Notes: generated from the letters alone by a model not told the origin. Shown: positions 8,957 through 18,930, numbered from the stretch's first letter. The stretch: 64,000 bases of DNA from Parageobacillus thermantarcticus (GCF_900111865.1 NZ_FOJS01000004.1:62169-126168); one strand, 5' to 3'. Numbers and translations are program-made.

Positions 8957-9772
8957 ATGACGGTTTATAAAGCATTAACGATCGCCGGTTCCGACAGCAG
9001 CGGCGGCGCCGGCCTTCAAGCAGACTTAAAAACATTTCAAGAACTTGGCGTATATGGTATGACAGCCATTACCACCATCGTGGCGATGGATCCGCATAAC
9101 AGCTGGTTCCATCAAGTATTTCCGGTCGATCTCGCCACGATCGAAGCGCAGCTTGAAACGATTATCGTCGGCGTCGGGGTGCATGCCATGAAAACAGGCA
9201 TGCTTCCAACGACAGATATCATCGAACTTGCCGCAAAAACGATTGAAAAACATCAATTGACTAACGTCGTCATCGACCCAGTGATGGTATGCAAAGGGGC
9301 CGACGAACCGCTTCATCCAGAAAATACCGTATGCTACCGCGAAGTGCTCGTGCCGAAAGCGACAGTGGTGACGCCAAACTTATTCGAAGCTGCGCAATTA
9401 AGCGGGCTGAGCCGGATCGAAACGGTAGAAGACATGAAAGAAGCGGCGGGAAGAATCTATGAGCTTGGCGCAAAATATGTGATCGTAAAAGGCGGCCGCA
9501 AAATTCCGCATGAAAAAGCGGTTGACGTCTTATACGACGGGAAAACGTTCGAACTGTTGGAATCCGACCGCATTGACACAACGTATACGCATGGTGCAGG
9601 TTGCACGTTCTCGGCTGCGATCACCGCGGAACTTGCGAAAGGAAAACCAGTAAAAGAAGCGATCGCAACAGCGAAAGCGTTCATTACGGAAGCAATCCGC
9701 CATTCCTTCCCGCTTAACGAATACGTCGGACCGACAAACCATGCCGCATACCGCCGCTATCATCAACAATAA
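8957..9772 (+). CDS. pdxK: pyridoxal/pyridoxine/pyridoxamine kinase
   Basis: A 271-residue ribokinase-fold enzyme that phosphorylates B6 vitamers for pyridoxal phosphate salvage. The N-terminal TIAGSDSSGGAGLQADLKTF and the anion-hole segment THGAGCTFSAA near residue 210 define the PdxK/ThiD group. The length equals the Bacillus subtilis PdxK, once annotated as a ThiD paralogue. I take ATG 8957 because AGGAGGAA ends 6 bases upstream; the in-frame TTG at 8951 is too close. A hydroxymethylpyrimidine kinase role remains possible, but no thiamine genes are nearby. Confidence 0.85.
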   Translation: MTVYKALTIAGSDSSGGAGLQADLKTFQELGVYGMTAITTIVAMDPHNSWFHQVFPVDLATIEAQLETIIVGVGVHAMKTGMLPTTDIIELAAKTIEKHQLTNVVIDPVMVCKGADEPLHPENTVCYREVLVPKATVVTPNLFEAAQLSGLSRIETVEDMKEAAGRIYELGAKYVIVKGGRKIPHEKAVDVLYDGKTFELLESDRIDTTYTHGAGCTFSAAITAELAKGKPVKEAIATAKAFITEAIRHSFPLNEYVGPTNHAAYRRYHQQ

Positions 9773-9800
9773 GGCAGGAGACATGTCCTGCCTATTTTCT
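9771..9800 (+). terminator. terminator of pdxK
   Basis: GGCAGGA / TCCTGCC with a 6-base loop followed by TATTTTC, directly after the stop. Confidence 0.75.
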
Positions 9801-9843
9801 TTGCATCATGCAATAAACATGATAATATAAGGGCAAAACGATT

Positions 9844-10719
9844 ATGAAAGAAGGATGTGTGAAGCGATTGAGAGTATCTGCCGTTCAATACCATCTCCAT
9901 ACCATTGATTCATTCCAGCAGTTTGCTGACCAAGTAACCCATTACGTCAAAACCGCGCAAGAGTTCGAAGCGGAATTCGTCTTATTTCCTGAATTTATGA
10001 CAACCCAGCTATTATCGATTCCGACCGATTCAGGGAAAGGCGCAACCATCGATGACTTGCCGAATTATACAGAACCGTATTATGAGCTATTCACTTCATT
10101 GGCGAAACAAACAGGCATGTACTTAATTGGCGGCACCCATGTCATCCGCAAAAACGGAAAATTATACAACGCCGCACATTTATTTACACCAGACGGACAA
10201 ATTCACCAACAAGCAAAACTGCACATTACCCCGACAGAAGTAAAAGAATGGGGCATCGCTCCGGGAGAAAGCATCAATGTGTTTAAAACGGAAAAAGGAA
10301 CGATCGCGCTATTGACGTGCTATGACATTGAGTTTCCGGAAATCGTTCGCATCGTGCGCGCCAAAGGGGCGGACGTCATCTTTTGTCCGTCATGCACTGA
10401 TGACCGCCACGGATTCCATCGCGTTCGTTATTGTTGCCACGCGCGCGCCGTCGAAAACCAAGTGTATGTCGTCACGACAGGCACGGTTGGTTCGCTGCCG
10501 ACCGTCGACTTCATGCGCGCCAACTTCGGCCAAGCAGCGGTCATTACGCCAAACAACATTCCGTTTCCGCCGCGCGGCATTTTAGTCGAAGGGGAAATCA
10601 ACGACGACATGGTGGTCACCGCCGACCTTGACTTGTCGCTGTTGTACAAAGTGCGCGAAAAAGGCGCTGTAACAACATGGCGCGACCGCCGCACCGACTT
10701 GTATCCGGACTGGAAGTAA
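9844..10719 (+). CDS. carbon-nitrogen hydrolase (nitrilase superfamily)
   Basis: A 291-residue cytosolic amidohydrolase of the nitrilase superfamily. The catalytic triad is visible: Glu in LFPEFMTT (about residue 48), Lys in AKLHITP (about 120) and Cys in LLTCYDIEFPE (about 159). This pattern gives hydrolysis of a C-N bond in a small amide, but the substrate is not predictable. The start is uncertain: ATG 9844 has only a weak AAGGG upstream, whereas GAAGGA at 9850-9855 could serve a TTG at 9868, removing eight residues. It sits between pdxK and a shared terminator, with no clear pathway partner. Confidence 0.8.
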   Translation: MKEGCVKRLRVSAVQYHLHTIDSFQQFADQVTHYVKTAQEFEAEFVLFPEFMTTQLLSIPTDSGKGATIDDLPNYTEPYYELFTSLAKQTGMYLIGGTHVIRKNGKLYNAAHLFTPDGQIHQQAKLHITPTEVKEWGIAPGESINVFKTEKGTIALLTCYDIEFPEIVRIVRAKGADVIFCPSCTDDRHGFHRVRYCCHARAVENQVYVVTTGTVGSLPTVDFMRANFGQAAVITPNNIPFPPRGILVEGEINDDMVVTADLDLSLLYKVREKGAVTTWRDRRTDLYPDWK

Positions 10720-10732
10720 ATGAGCCTATAGA

Positions 10733-10768
10733 AAAACCCGAGCATCATCTTTCTGCTCGGGTTTTTCT
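10733..10768. terminator. bidirectional terminator between the nitrilase and symporter genes
   Basis: AAAACCCGAGCA and TGCTCGGGTTTTT flank an 8-9-base loop. The A run on one side and T run on the other serve both converging genes. Confidence 0.85.
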
Positions 10769-12223
10769 TTATAGCGACGCCTTAAATTTGTCGAACTGCT
10801 CGACAATTTTTTCTTCCGGCGCTTTTGTCAGCAAGCTAACGACAACAATTGCAAGCAAGCTTGCGGCAAAGCCCGGAATCATCTCATACAGCAAGCTTTT
10901 CAAGTATTCCGATTGCGTCCAAAGAATGACGGTCGTCGCTCCCGCCACCATGCCGGCAAACGCTCCCCATTTCGTCATGCGCCGCCAGAACAGACTTAAC
11001 AAAATGACTGGACCAAACGAAGCGCCGAATCCCGCCCACGCATAACCGACTAAATTTAAAATCGTATCGTTTTTCGTATACGCCAACGCGGACGCCACTA
11101 ATGCGACAATGAACACGGCAAGGCGGCCGATGAAAACCAGCTCTTTATCCGAAGCCGAACGGCGGAATAACACTTTATATAAATCTTCCGTCAAGGAACT
11201 GGACGTCACAAGAAGCTGCGAGGAAATCGTGCTCATAATCGCCGCTAAAATCGCCGAAAGCAAAAAGCCGGTAATGAGCGGATGGAATAAAATTTCGCCA
11301 AGTTGAATAAATACCGTTTCCGGGTCATCGAGCTTAGCGCCGCGCTGTAAAAAATAAGCGATCCCAAACAGCCCCGTTAACATGGCGCCAACTACCGAGA
11401 AAATCATCCAGCCCATTCCAATGCGGCGGGCGCTTTTCATCTCCTTGACAGAAGAAATCGCCATAAAGCGGACGATAATATGCGGCTGCCCGAAATAGCC
11501 AAGCCCCCACGCAAATAAAGAAATAATGCCAAGAAAACTCGTTCCTTTCCATAAATCCAACAAATTCGGATCAACGCTCCGAATCGTTGCCAACGTATCT
11601 CCTACTCCGCCCGTATGGAAAAGCGTTACGGCCGGAACGAGAAGCAAAGCGAGAAACATGATCGTTCCTTGCACAAAATCGGTCCAACTGACGGCCAAAA
11701 ATCCTCCAAACAATGTATACGCAACGACAACACCAGCGACAATCCATAATCCCGTATGATAACTCATGCCAAACGAGTTTTGAAACAGCACGGCTCCGGA
11801 TACAAGACCGGAAGATACATAAAAAGTAAAGAAAATCATAATAACGAAACCGGAAATCAATCGAAGCAACTTCGATGTATCGCCAAATCTATTTTCCAAA
11901 AATTCTGGGATCGTGATGGAATCGTTCGCCACTTCCGTATACACACGCAAACGAGGCGCAACGTATAGCCAGTTCGCATACGCTCCGAGCGTAAGTCCAA
12001 TAACAATCCACGATGCGCTTACCCCTTGTAAATACATCGCTCCCGGAAGCCCCATCAATAACCAGCCGCTCATATCGGAAGCCCCCGCGCTGAGCGCCGT
12101 AACGGCAGGGCCTAGCGTCCTTCCCCCAAGCATATATTCGGAAAGGTTCGACGTCCGCTTATAAGCCCAATATCCTATCAAAAGCATCCCAATCATATAC
12201 GCCGCGACAGAAACGAACACCAA
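10769..12223 (-). CDS. putP: sodium/proline symporter (PutP/OpuE type)
   Basis: A 484-residue sodium:solute symporter with about 13 membrane segments. Family motifs include YMLGGRTLGPAVTALSAGASDMSGWL near the start and GYFGQPHIIVRFMA in the middle. The sequence is close to Bacillus PutP and OpuE, which take up proline as nutrient or osmoprotectant; the two roles cannot be separated here and no proline-catabolic genes adjoin. I prefer the TTG start at 12223 because GAAAGGAGAG lies properly upstream of it; an in-frame ATG at 12268 would add 15 hydrophilic residues containing that ribosome site. A perfect AT-rich palindrome lies 50 bases upstream. Confidence 0.85.
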   Translation of the reverse strand: MVFVSVAAYMIGMLLIGYWAYKRTSNLSEYMLGGRTLGPAVTALSAGASDMSGWLLMGLPGAMYLQGVSASWIVIGLTLGAYANWLYVAPRLRVYTEVANDSITIPEFLENRFGDTSKLLRLISGFVIMIFFTFYVSSGLVSGAVLFQNSFGMSYHTGLWIVAGVVVAYTLFGGFLAVSWTDFVQGTIMFLALLLVPAVTLFHTGGVGDTLATIRSVDPNLLDLWKGTSFLGIISLFAWGLGYFGQPHIIVRFMAISSVKEMKSARRIGMGWMIFSVVGAMLTGLFGIAYFLQRGAKLDDPETVFIQLGEILFHPLITGFLLSAILAAIMSTISSQLLVTSSSLTEDLYKVLFRRSASDKELVFIGRLAVFIVALVASALAYTKNDTILNLVGYAWAGFGASFGPVILLSLFWRRMTKWGAFAGMVAGATTVILWTQSEYLKSLLYEMIPGFAASLLAIVVVSLLTKAPEEKIVEQFDKFKASL

Positions 12224-12272
12224 AACGTTTTCTCTCCTTTCTTTGCTGTCTTTTCTCCATTCCATCATAGCG

Positions 12273-12303
12273 AAAAATTATTATTTTAACAATAATAATT
12301 TTT
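12273..12303. promoter_or_regulatory. perfect 13-bp inverted repeat upstream of putP
   Basis: AAAAATTATTATT, 5-base spacer TTAAC, AATAATAATTTTT. The remaining gap to the qox terminator (12304-12567) is AT-rich in its first half and shows no open gene. The palindrome could be an operator or part of the putP promoter. Confidence 0.4.
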
Positions 12304-12561
12304 ACTTTTCTAATTATTCTAACAAAATATTTTATATATTGACATTTATCGAACGTTTCCGATCGCAAAGTTTCCCATTCCCGTTCGGTTGTATCGGATC
12401 ACTGAACAGACTTTTTGACATTTTCTTCACACTTTCGGAATTTCATCCGTTTTCGCTACAAATAGTTTGATCAAGTTATTTTACAAAAGTTTATGTAACT
12501 TCGCGGCAAATGGATGAACGGATGCCTTGCTCTCATGTCGCTTTACGTTCCGTCAATACAT

Positions 12562-12602
12562 AATAAAGCTGGCTCCCCTTCATAAGAAAGGAGCCAGCGT
12601 TT
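12562..12602 (-). terminator. terminator of the qox operon
   Basis: GCTGGCTCC / GGAGCCAGC arms (12599-12591 and 12576-12568) on the minus strand, followed by TTTATTA, just past qoxD. Confidence 0.8.
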
Positions 12603-12606
12603 TGCA

Positions 12607-12906
12607 TTACAACACGAATGACATCGTCCAAACCGAACCGGCAACAACGACGACCGCGATAAAAAAGCTATATGCCATATTGATCGTTTGAATTTTGCCG
12701 CTGTCGCTTTCCGTCATGTGCATAAACATAAATAGCTGCAAACTTGCTTGAATTACCGCCAAAATGACGATAATCCCGATGATCGCTCCCGCCGATAAGC
12801 CGGAAGACAGCGCGACCCATAGCGCTGCGAACGTTAATAAAAGCGAGAAAATAAATCCGACGATATGTTTCCAAGGAAATGTTTCATGGTGATTGTTTAC
12901 ACCCAT
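12607..12906 (-). CDS. qoxD: quinol oxidase subunit IV
   Basis: A 99-residue small membrane subunit with three predicted helices, matching the CyoD/QoxD family (QLFMFMHMTES signature). It is thought to help assemble or stabilise the aa3-type menaquinol oxidase rather than to bind cofactors. Last gene of qoxABCD, one base after the qoxC stop, followed by the operon terminator. Confidence 0.93.
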   Translation of the reverse strand: MGVNNHHETFPWKHIVGFIFSLLLTFAALWVALSSGLSAGAIIGIIVILAVIQASLQLFMFMHMTESDSGKIQTINMAYSFFIAVVVVAGSVWTMSFVL

Positions 12907-12907
12907 C

Positions 12908-13522
12908 TTAGATCACCATCCCAGTCAAATAAACTAATGTAAAGATAAAAATCCACACGACGTCAAGAAAATGCCAGTACAAGCTGACAATAAACACTTT
13001 GCGGGCGGTTCTTGGCGTCAAGCCGCGCTGCAAAAGCTGAATGATAATTAAAATCATCCAGCCAATTCCAAGGCTGACGTGCGCTCCGTGCGTTCCGACA
13101 AGAACGAAAAAACTAGATAGAAACGCGCTCGTTTGCATCGTCGCGCCTTCGTGCACGTAATGAATAAATTCACGAATTTCAAACGTAATAAACCCTGCGC
13201 CTAAAAGGAGCGTCACCAACAGCCATGTCAATAAACCGCTAAGGCGACCGCGGCGCATTTCAAAAACGGCGAGCCCACATGTAAAGCTGCTTGTCAAAAG
13301 AAGCAACGTCTCGATCAGCACGTCTTTTACTTCAAATAGCTCTTTCGCCGTCGGGCCGCTTCCCGTGCGCTGGAACAATACAAGATATGTGGCGAACAAG
13401 GTCGCAAACAACGCGACCTCGGCGCCAAGGAAAATCCAAAATCCTAAAATATTTAAACGGCTTTCTTGCGTCCGATACTCGAGCGGCATCGTTTCATCAT
13501 AGCGGTGAGCTGCTTCTGCCAT
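12908..13522 (-). CDS. qoxC: quinol oxidase subunit III
   Basis: A 204-residue membrane protein with five helices, of the heme-copper oxidase subunit III family (LGAEVALFATLFATYLV, GTHGAHVSLGIGWM, WHFLDVVWIFIF). It binds no redox centre and supports proton uptake and stability of subunit I. ATG 13522 follows GGGGGCG within 12 bases, and the qoxB stop is 3 bases away, so translation is probably coupled. Confidence 0.95.
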   Translation of the reverse strand: MAEAAHRYDETMPLEYRTQESRLNILGFWIFLGAEVALFATLFATYLVLFQRTGSGPTAKELFEVKDVLIETLLLLTSSFTCGLAVFEMRRGRLSGLLTWLLVTLLLGAGFITFEIREFIHYVHEGATMQTSAFLSSFFVLVGTHGAHVSLGIGWMILIIIQLLQRGLTPRTARKVFIVSLYWHFLDVVWIFIFTLVYLTGMVI

Positions 13523-13525
13523 CCG

Positions 13526-15472
13526 TTACGCCCCCTTCCGTGCCAAACGTTCCGTGCGCTTGATTTCGTCGACGCTAATGTAATAGCCGTCATCATCATC
13601 AAACGAGCGGAGAATTAAACCAAGAATGATGAAAATCGCAGCGATAATCGCCAGCGTAAACCATTTAAAGACAAGGCCAAAGCCCGCGATGAAAAACGCG
13701 ATCGAAATCAAGAACGGGCGGCCAGAGTTGCTTGGCATATGAATTGGTTCTAGCTGTTCTTCTTTTACCTCATACCCATTGCCGTTTTTCTTCATCGCCC
13801 AATAAGCGTCCAAATCCGTTACTTCCGGCACAACTGGGAAATTGTAATGCGCCGGCGGCGAAGCTGTCGCCCACTCTAACGTGCGGCCGTCCCACGGGTC
13901 CCCGGTCATGTCGCGCTCGCCGTAACGCGCGCTGTAATAAATGTTATAGCAAAATACGATAAAGCCGATTCCCATTAGCACTGCGCCAATGGTCGCGACA
14001 ACGTTGAGCGGCGTCCAGCCAAGCCCAGCAGCGTATGTGTACATGCGTCGCGTCATTCCCATTAACCCTAAGAAATACATCGGGAAGAAGCAAATGTTAA
14101 ATCCGATCATAAAGAGCCAGAACGCCCATTTTCCTAAACGTTCGTTTAACAGATGACCGAACATTTTCGGATACCAATAATGAACACCAGCAAAGCAAGC
14201 AAACACCGTTCCGGCAATTAACACGTAATGGAAATGGCCAATTAAGAAATAACTGTTATGATATTGATAGTCCGCTGCCGCCATCGCGAGCATAACGCCA
14301 GTAACCCCGCCGATGACGAAGTTCGGAATAAACGCCAGCGACCAAAGCATCGCCGTCGTAAAACGAATTTTCCCTTTGCGAAGCGTAAATAGCCAGTTGA
14401 ACACTTTTACTCCGGTCGGAATCGCAATCGCCATCGTCGTAATTGAGAAGAACGAGTTCACCGCCGGGCCAGCTCCCATCGTAAAGAAGTGGTGCACCCA
14501 GACGATAAAGCTTAAAAAGGCGATACCAACGATCGAACCAATCATCGCTTTATAGCCAAATAAACGTTTGCGGGCAAATGTGCTGACAATTTCGGAAAAA
14601 ATCCCGAAAGACGGCAAAATGACGATGTATACTTCCGGATGTCCCCAAATCCAGAACAAGTTCGCCCAAAGCATCGACATACCGCCGTTTGCCATCGTGA
14701 AAAATTGCGTGCCAAACAAGCGGTCAAACGTCATTAACGCCAACGCGACCGTAAACACTGGAAACGCGAAAATAATAATTACGCACGTAATTAAAACAGT
14801 CCATGTAAACATCGGCATGCGCATCAGCGTCATACCCGGCGCCCGCATTTTTAAAATCGTCACCAAAAAGTTAATTCCTGTCATCAATGTTCCAATCCCG
14901 GAAATTTGCAAGGCGACCGCGTAATAGTTGTTTCCGACGCCCGGACTAAATTCGTTGCTGGCAAGCGGGAAATACGCCGTCCAGCCGGCATCCGGGGAAC
15001 CGCCGATGACAAACGAAATATTAAACAGCAGGGCGCCGAAGAAGAAAAGCCAAAAGCTTAGCGCGTTCAAATAAGGATACGCGACATCGCGCGCCCCGAT
15101 TTGCAGCGGTACGACAATGTTCATTAATCCGATCAGAAACGGCATCGCCATAAATAAAATCATAATCGTACCATGCGTAGTAAAAATTTCGTTGTAATGC
15201 TGCGCATCGAGAAATTTCATGTTCGGAGCCGTCAGCTGCGCCCGCATCAACAGCGCGTCCACGCCGCCGCGGAACAACATCAGCACGGCGCAAATAATAT
15301 ACATGATCCCAATTTTTTTATGGTCTACCGTCGTTAACCATTCATCCCAAAGCCATTTCCATTTTTTAAAATACGTCAACACAAAAACAATGCCAATAAT
15401 GGTCAGCACAATCGCGACATCCGCCGCGTAAATGAGCGGTTCACCAGTGACGAAAAATTCGCTCCACTTCAT
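13526..15472 (-). CDS. qoxB: aa3-type menaquinol oxidase subunit I
   Basis: A 648-residue catalytic subunit with about 14-15 helices that reduces oxygen to water and pumps protons. The copper-B ligands are visible in [12 protein letters not shown] (His-Tyr crosslink pair) and VHHFFTMG, and the heme ligands in GHFHYVL. The length and operon order match Bacillus QoxB. Start ATG 15472 follows AAAGGAGG. It lies 24 bases after qoxA. Confidence 0.97.
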   Translation of the reverse strand: MKWSEFFVTGEPLIYAADVAIVLTIIGIVFVLTYFKKWKWLWDEWLTTVDHKKIGIMYIICAVLMLFRGGVDALLMRAQLTAPNMKFLDAQHYNEIFTTHGTIMILFMAMPFLIGLMNIVVPLQIGARDVAYPYLNALSFWLFFFGALLFNISFVIGGSPDAGWTAYFPLASNEFSPGVGNNYYAVALQISGIGTLMTGINFLVTILKMRAPGMTLMRMPMFTWTVLITCVIIIFAFPVFTVALALMTFDRLFGTQFFTMANGGMSMLWANLFWIWGHPEVYIVILPSFGIFSEIVSTFARKRLFGYKAMIGSIVGIAFLSFIVWVHHFFTMGAGPAVNSFFSITTMAIAIPTGVKVFNWLFTLRKGKIRFTTAMLWSLAFIPNFVIGGVTGVMLAMAAADYQYHNSYFLIGHFHYVLIAGTVFACFAGVHYWYPKMFGHLLNERLGKWAFWLFMIGFNICFFPMYFLGLMGMTRRMYTYAAGLGWTPLNVVATIGAVLMGIGFIVFCYNIYYSARYGERDMTGDPWDGRTLEWATASPPAHYNFPVVPEVTDLDAYWAMKKNGNGYEVKEEQLEPIHMPSNSGRPFLISIAFFIAGFGLVFKWFTLAIIAAIFIILGLILRSFDDDDGYYISVDEIKRTERLARKGA

Positions 15473-15496
15473 ACTACGGTTCCTCCTTTCCCGCCA

Positions 15497-16405
15497 TTAA
15501 TGCTCATGGTGATCGCTTTCCATGTCTTCATGGCGATCGTTATGTTTTTCATCGTTCGCATGATGGCTGTTTTGTTCCGCATGATCTATCCATTCAAGAT
15601 GCGTATTCGAAAACGTCATCCGTCCGACTAACCCAGGTTTTAAAATTTCCTCGTATTTTTCTTTATTTAGCTTTGGCGCTGTTTGTTGTACTTCTTTTAC
15701 CCATTTGTCGAATTCGTCTTGCTTTTGTGCGACAACCTCAAATTCCATATGGGCAAATTGTCTTCCGGAGAAGTTGGCGCTTCGTCCCATGTAAGAACCC
15801 GGATGGTCGGCTTGCAAAATTAATTGCGTTTCCATACCGTCCATCGCATATTTTTGCCCGCCTAACTCCGGCACCCAAAACGAGTTCATCGGACCGGCGG
15901 ATGTCAGTTTAAACTTCACTGGAACATCTTCCGGAATATTGACATAATTCACCGTTTCAATGTTTTGTTCTGGATAGCTGAAAATCCATTTCCAGTTTGC
16001 CGATGTAACGTGAATCGTTATCGGCTTGACATCATGACGCGGCGGTTTTTCGAGCGCAAACGTCGCTTTTACCGTTGGAATTGCCAATGCAGCGACAATA
16101 ATAATCGGAATCGCTGTCCATACGATTTCCAACAGCTTATTCCCTTCTTCATCCGGTGGCTCATAATCGGCAGTTTCCGGCTTTTCGCGGTATCGGATGA
16201 GCACAACCGCAAACAATGTGAAAACAACAATAATAATGAATAACATGAAGCCAATCGACCACATAATTAAGTCGTATTGCGCTTTCGCGACAGGTCCTTT
16301 CGGATTCAATACCACTATCTTTTCACTACAACCGCTTAAGAAAAGCAACAATGACAGGGGAAGCAATGAAAACCATTTCCGTCCCCGCTGCTTTTCATGC
16401 TTCAT
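15497..16405 (-). CDS. qoxA: quinol oxidase subunit II (lipoprotein)
   Basis: A 302-residue lipoprotein with a signal peptide ending in the lipobox LSGC, two transmembrane helices (about 40-110) and an outer cupredoxin domain. The cytochrome-c-oxidase CuA ligands are absent (the region reads GRSANFSGRQFAHMEF), so this is the quinol-oxidising type. The C-terminus is a His/Asp/Glu-rich tail. I choose ATG 16405 because AAAGGAGG lies 10 bases upstream; the longer reading from 16432 would include that ribosome site. First gene of qoxABCD. Confidence 0.93.
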   Translation of the reverse strand: MKHEKQRGRKWFSLLPLSLLLFLSGCSEKIVVLNPKGPVAKAQYDLIMWSIGFMLFIIIVVFTLFAVVLIRYREKPETADYEPPDEEGNKLLEIVWTAIPIIIVAALAIPTVKATFALEKPPRHDVKPITIHVTSANWKWIFSYPEQNIETVNYVNIPEDVPVKFKLTSAGPMNSFWVPELGGQKYAMDGMETQLILQADHPGSYMGRSANFSGRQFAHMEFEVVAQKQDEFDKWVKEVQQTAPKLNKEKYEEILKPGLVGRMTFSNTHLEWIDHAEQNSHHANDEKHNDRHEDMESDHHEH

Positions 16406-16459
16406 CGGCACGCTTCCTCCTTTAAACAACATTTATTTCTACCATATCAAAAGTAAAAA

Positions 16460-16475
16460 TTGTTGAAACCAACAA
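16460..16475. promoter_or_regulatory. small palindrome upstream of qoxA
   Basis: TTGTTGAAACCAACAA, 6-base arms, 55 bases before the qoxA start. It may be an operator; no known consensus is matched with confidence. The rest of 16433-16598 is AT-rich leader/promoter DNA. Confidence 0.25.
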
Positions 16476-16591
16476 AAACAAAAATTCATAAATTCGAAAC
16501 ATATTTGTCACAAACCATTCAACATTTTTTCAATAAATATTCACGATTATGACTAAAAAATGAAAATTAGCCAATAACAGCTCTTTCAAGA

Positions 16592-16622
16592 AAAAATAAT
16601 CCTTCCCCATAACTAGGGAAGG
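16592..16622 (-). terminator. terminator of trmH
   Basis: CCTTCCC / GGGGAAGG stem on the minus strand immediately after the trmH stop, followed by ATTATTTTTTC. Confidence 0.8.
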
Positions 16623-17336
16623 CTAAAAAGAACGGCCAAGCCGCGCCTTCATCCGTTCGCGAGTGCGCGGATTTAACGTTTGCCACATCCACTTTTCATA
16701 TAGCTCTTTTTTTTCTGAAAATGATAAATAATAGCGCTCGCCTGCCTGCCGGCGCGCCCTCTCGGTTACATCATACAGCGCCAGCGCCGCCGCTACCGAT
16801 ATGTTAAAACTTTGGACAAACCCGTACATCGGAATCATAAACGTCGCATCGGCGGCGCGAATCGCCTCTTGCGACACGCCGCTATGCTCGTTGCCAAATA
16901 GAAGCGCCGTCGGCTGCGACACATCAATGTCGCAAAGGCGAAGCGTTCCTTCGCCGAGATAGCTAGCGTAAACGCGATAGCCCTTTGCTTGTAAATCTTT
17001 AATCGCCGTTACAATATCCGATTGTTGCCGAAGCGTCAGCCATTTATCGGCATGCCGCGTCACAAGCGGATTCGGCTGGAACGGCGCCCTTCCTGCCACT
17101 ACATACACATCCTGCACGCCAAACGCTTCCGCTGTGCGCAATACGGCCGCTTGGTTATGCGGATCATCGACCGCTTCCGTCAACACCGTAACATAGCGCG
17201 TCCGCTGCTGGAGTACGTCATACATTCGTTTTAACCGTTCCGGTAAAATCATTTCCCAAATAAGACGCGTTTCTTCCGTTAACAACCCTTCTTTTTGCAG
17301 CTGTTCAATGAACGCTTTTGCTTCTTGCTCGTTCAT
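16623..17336 (-). CDS. trmH: tRNA (guanosine-18-2'-O)-methyltransferase
   Basis: A 237-residue SPOUT-fold methyltransferase. Motif 1 lies in NQAAVLRTAEAFGV, motif 2 in ALLFGNEHSGVS and motif 3 in IPMYGFVQSFNISVAAALAL, the order and spacing of TrmH, which methylates the ribose of G18 in the tRNA D-loop. The C-terminal basic tail is typical. I prefer ATG 17336, since GAAGGTGAT sits 8 bases upstream; GTG 17345 and ATG 17342 overlap it. An rRNA target (RlmB-like) is less likely, as the N-terminal RlmB domain is missing. Confidence 0.85.
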   Translation of the reverse strand: MNEQEAKAFIEQLQKEGLLTEETRLIWEMILPERLKRMYDVLQQRTRYVTVLTEAVDDPHNQAAVLRTAEAFGVQDVYVVAGRAPFQPNPLVTRHADKWLTLRQQSDIVTAIKDLQAKGYRVYASYLGEGTLRLCDIDVSQPTALLFGNEHSGVSQEAIRAADATFMIPMYGFVQSFNISVAAALALYDVTERARRQAGERYYLSFSEKKELYEKWMWQTLNPRTRERMKARLGRSF

Positions 17337-17479
17337 TGTCATCACCTTCGTTTTCTATATTGCCTAGCGCCTAGAGCGAATCTCATTGTACAAAATTTCC
17401 GTAATGCGAGCAAACGCAAAATAACGTAAAAATATTAAATATCATTTATTCCTGACATAGTATGTACTATTATATTAGA

Positions 17480-17493
17480 TGTAAGCGTTTTTT
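17480..17493 (+). promoter_or_regulatory. possible CcpA (cre) site upstream of the amino-acid permease
   Basis: TGTAAGCGTTTTTT matches 12 of 14 positions of the cre consensus TGWAANCGNTNWCA. It lies 39 bases before the permease start and just after a possible promoter (CTGACA...TATTAG near 17451-17477), which contains the dyad ATAGTATGTACTAT. Confidence 0.35.
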
Positions 17494-17531
17494 TATAAAT
17501 CATTCCCGTTGATCGATAGGAGGAAGTGACG

Positions 17532-18926
17532 ATGCAACCCCCCAAACATCAGCAACAACTACATCGCGAATTAGAGGAAAGACATATTTCTCTTATGTCT
17601 CTTGGCGCGGCAATCGGAGTCGGCTTATTTCTCGGCTCGGCAAACGCCATCAAACTAGCGGGACCAGCGATTTTGCTAGCATACGCGATAAGCGGCGCGG
17701 TCATGTTCTTTATTATGCGCGCGCTCGGAGAGATGGCGGTGGAAAACCCGGTGGCCGGTTCATTCAGCCGCTATGCGCACAACTATTTAGGACCGCTTGC
17801 CGGTTATTTAACCGGTTGGAACTATTGGTTTTTATGGGTCGTTACTTGTATCGCGGAGATTACGGCCGTCGGCATTTATATGCAATTTTGGTTTCCGGAC
17901 ACGCCAAGATGGATGTGGGCGCTAGCCGCTTTAATTTTAATGACATTGATCAATTTCCTCGCTGTTAAAGCATACGGGGAATTAGAATTTTGGTTCGCCC
18001 TCATTAAAATTGTTACAATTGTATTTATGATTGTCGTCGGCTTCGGCATGATTTTGTTCGGAATCGGCAATGGCGGAGTCGCCACCGGCATTAGCAACCT
18101 TTGGGAACATGGCGGTTTTTTCCCAAACGGCATTACCGGCGTGTTAATGTCTCTGCAAATGGTGATGTTCGCCTACTTAGGAATTGAAATGCTCGGCGTT
18201 ACGGCCGGCGAAGTGAAAAATCCGGAAAAAACGTTGACCAAGGCAGTCAATAGCGTATTTTGGCGCATTTTAATTTTCTATGTCGGCGCATTGTTTGTCA
18301 TCATGTCCATTTACCCTTGGAACGAAATCGGCGAAAAAGGAAGCCCGTTTGTGTTAACGTTCGAAAAAATCGGCATTCACGCCGCAGCGGGAATCATCAA
18401 CTTCGTCGTTTTAACGGCCGCTTTATCTTCGTGCAACAGCGGAATTTTCAGCACAAGCCGCATGCTCTTTAACTTGGCCGAACAAAAGGAAGCGCCGCCT
18501 TCCTTCGCTAAACTGACAAAGCGCGGAATTCCGGGCGTTGCCCTTATCGTCACAGCGTTAGCGATGTTAGTCGGCGTGTATTTAAACTACGTTTCCGAAA
18601 AAGTTTTCCAATGGGTGACAAGCGTCGCTACATTCGGCGCAATTTGGACATGGGCGATTATTTTGCTGGCGCAATTGCGGTTCCGCAAAAACTTAAGCCC
18701 GGAAAAACAACAACAATTAAAATATAAAACACCGCTTTATCCTTACAGCTCATACATTTCTCTCGCCTTCCTTATCGGAGTCGCGATTTTAATGGGCTAC
18801 TTCAAAGATACGCGAATCGCGCTCATCATCGGGCCAGCCTGGCTTATCTTGCTCGTTGTCGTCTATTACGCAAAAGGCATGCATAAGCGTCATATCAAAG
18901 ACGTGGACAAAACACAAGTCGGTTAA
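17532..18926 (+). CDS. amino-acid permease, AAT family (ProY/AlaP-like)
   Basis: A 464-residue APC-superfamily transporter with 12 predicted helices. Signatures include LGAAIGVGLFLGSANAIKLAGPAILLAY in helix 1, GELEFWFALIKI in the centre, and LYPY near the last helices. It closely resembles E. coli ProY and Bacillus AlaP-type proton symporters, so a neutral amino acid such as proline or alanine is the likely substrate, but specificity cannot be read from sequence. I use ATG 17532 because AGGAGG ends 8 bases upstream; GTG 17526 is too close. Ends in its own terminator. Confidence 0.85.
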   Translation: MQPPKHQQQLHRELEERHISLMSLGAAIGVGLFLGSANAIKLAGPAILLAYAISGAVMFFIMRALGEMAVENPVAGSFSRYAHNYLGPLAGYLTGWNYWFLWVVTCIAEITAVGIYMQFWFPDTPRWMWALAALILMTLINFLAVKAYGELEFWFALIKIVTIVFMIVVGFGMILFGIGNGGVATGISNLWEHGGFFPNGITGVLMSLQMVMFAYLGIEMLGVTAGEVKNPEKTLTKAVNSVFWRILIFYVGALFVIMSIYPWNEIGEKGSPFVLTFEKIGIHAAAGIINFVVLTAALSSCNSGIFSTSRMLFNLAEQKEAPPSFAKLTKRGIPGVALIVTALAMLVGVYLNYVSEKVFQWVTSVATFGAIWTWAIILLAQLRFRKNLSPEKQQQLKYKTPLYPYSSYISLAFLIGVAILMGYFKDTRIALIIGPAWLILLVVVYYAKGMHKRHIKDVDKTQVG

Positions 18927-18930
18927 ACGG

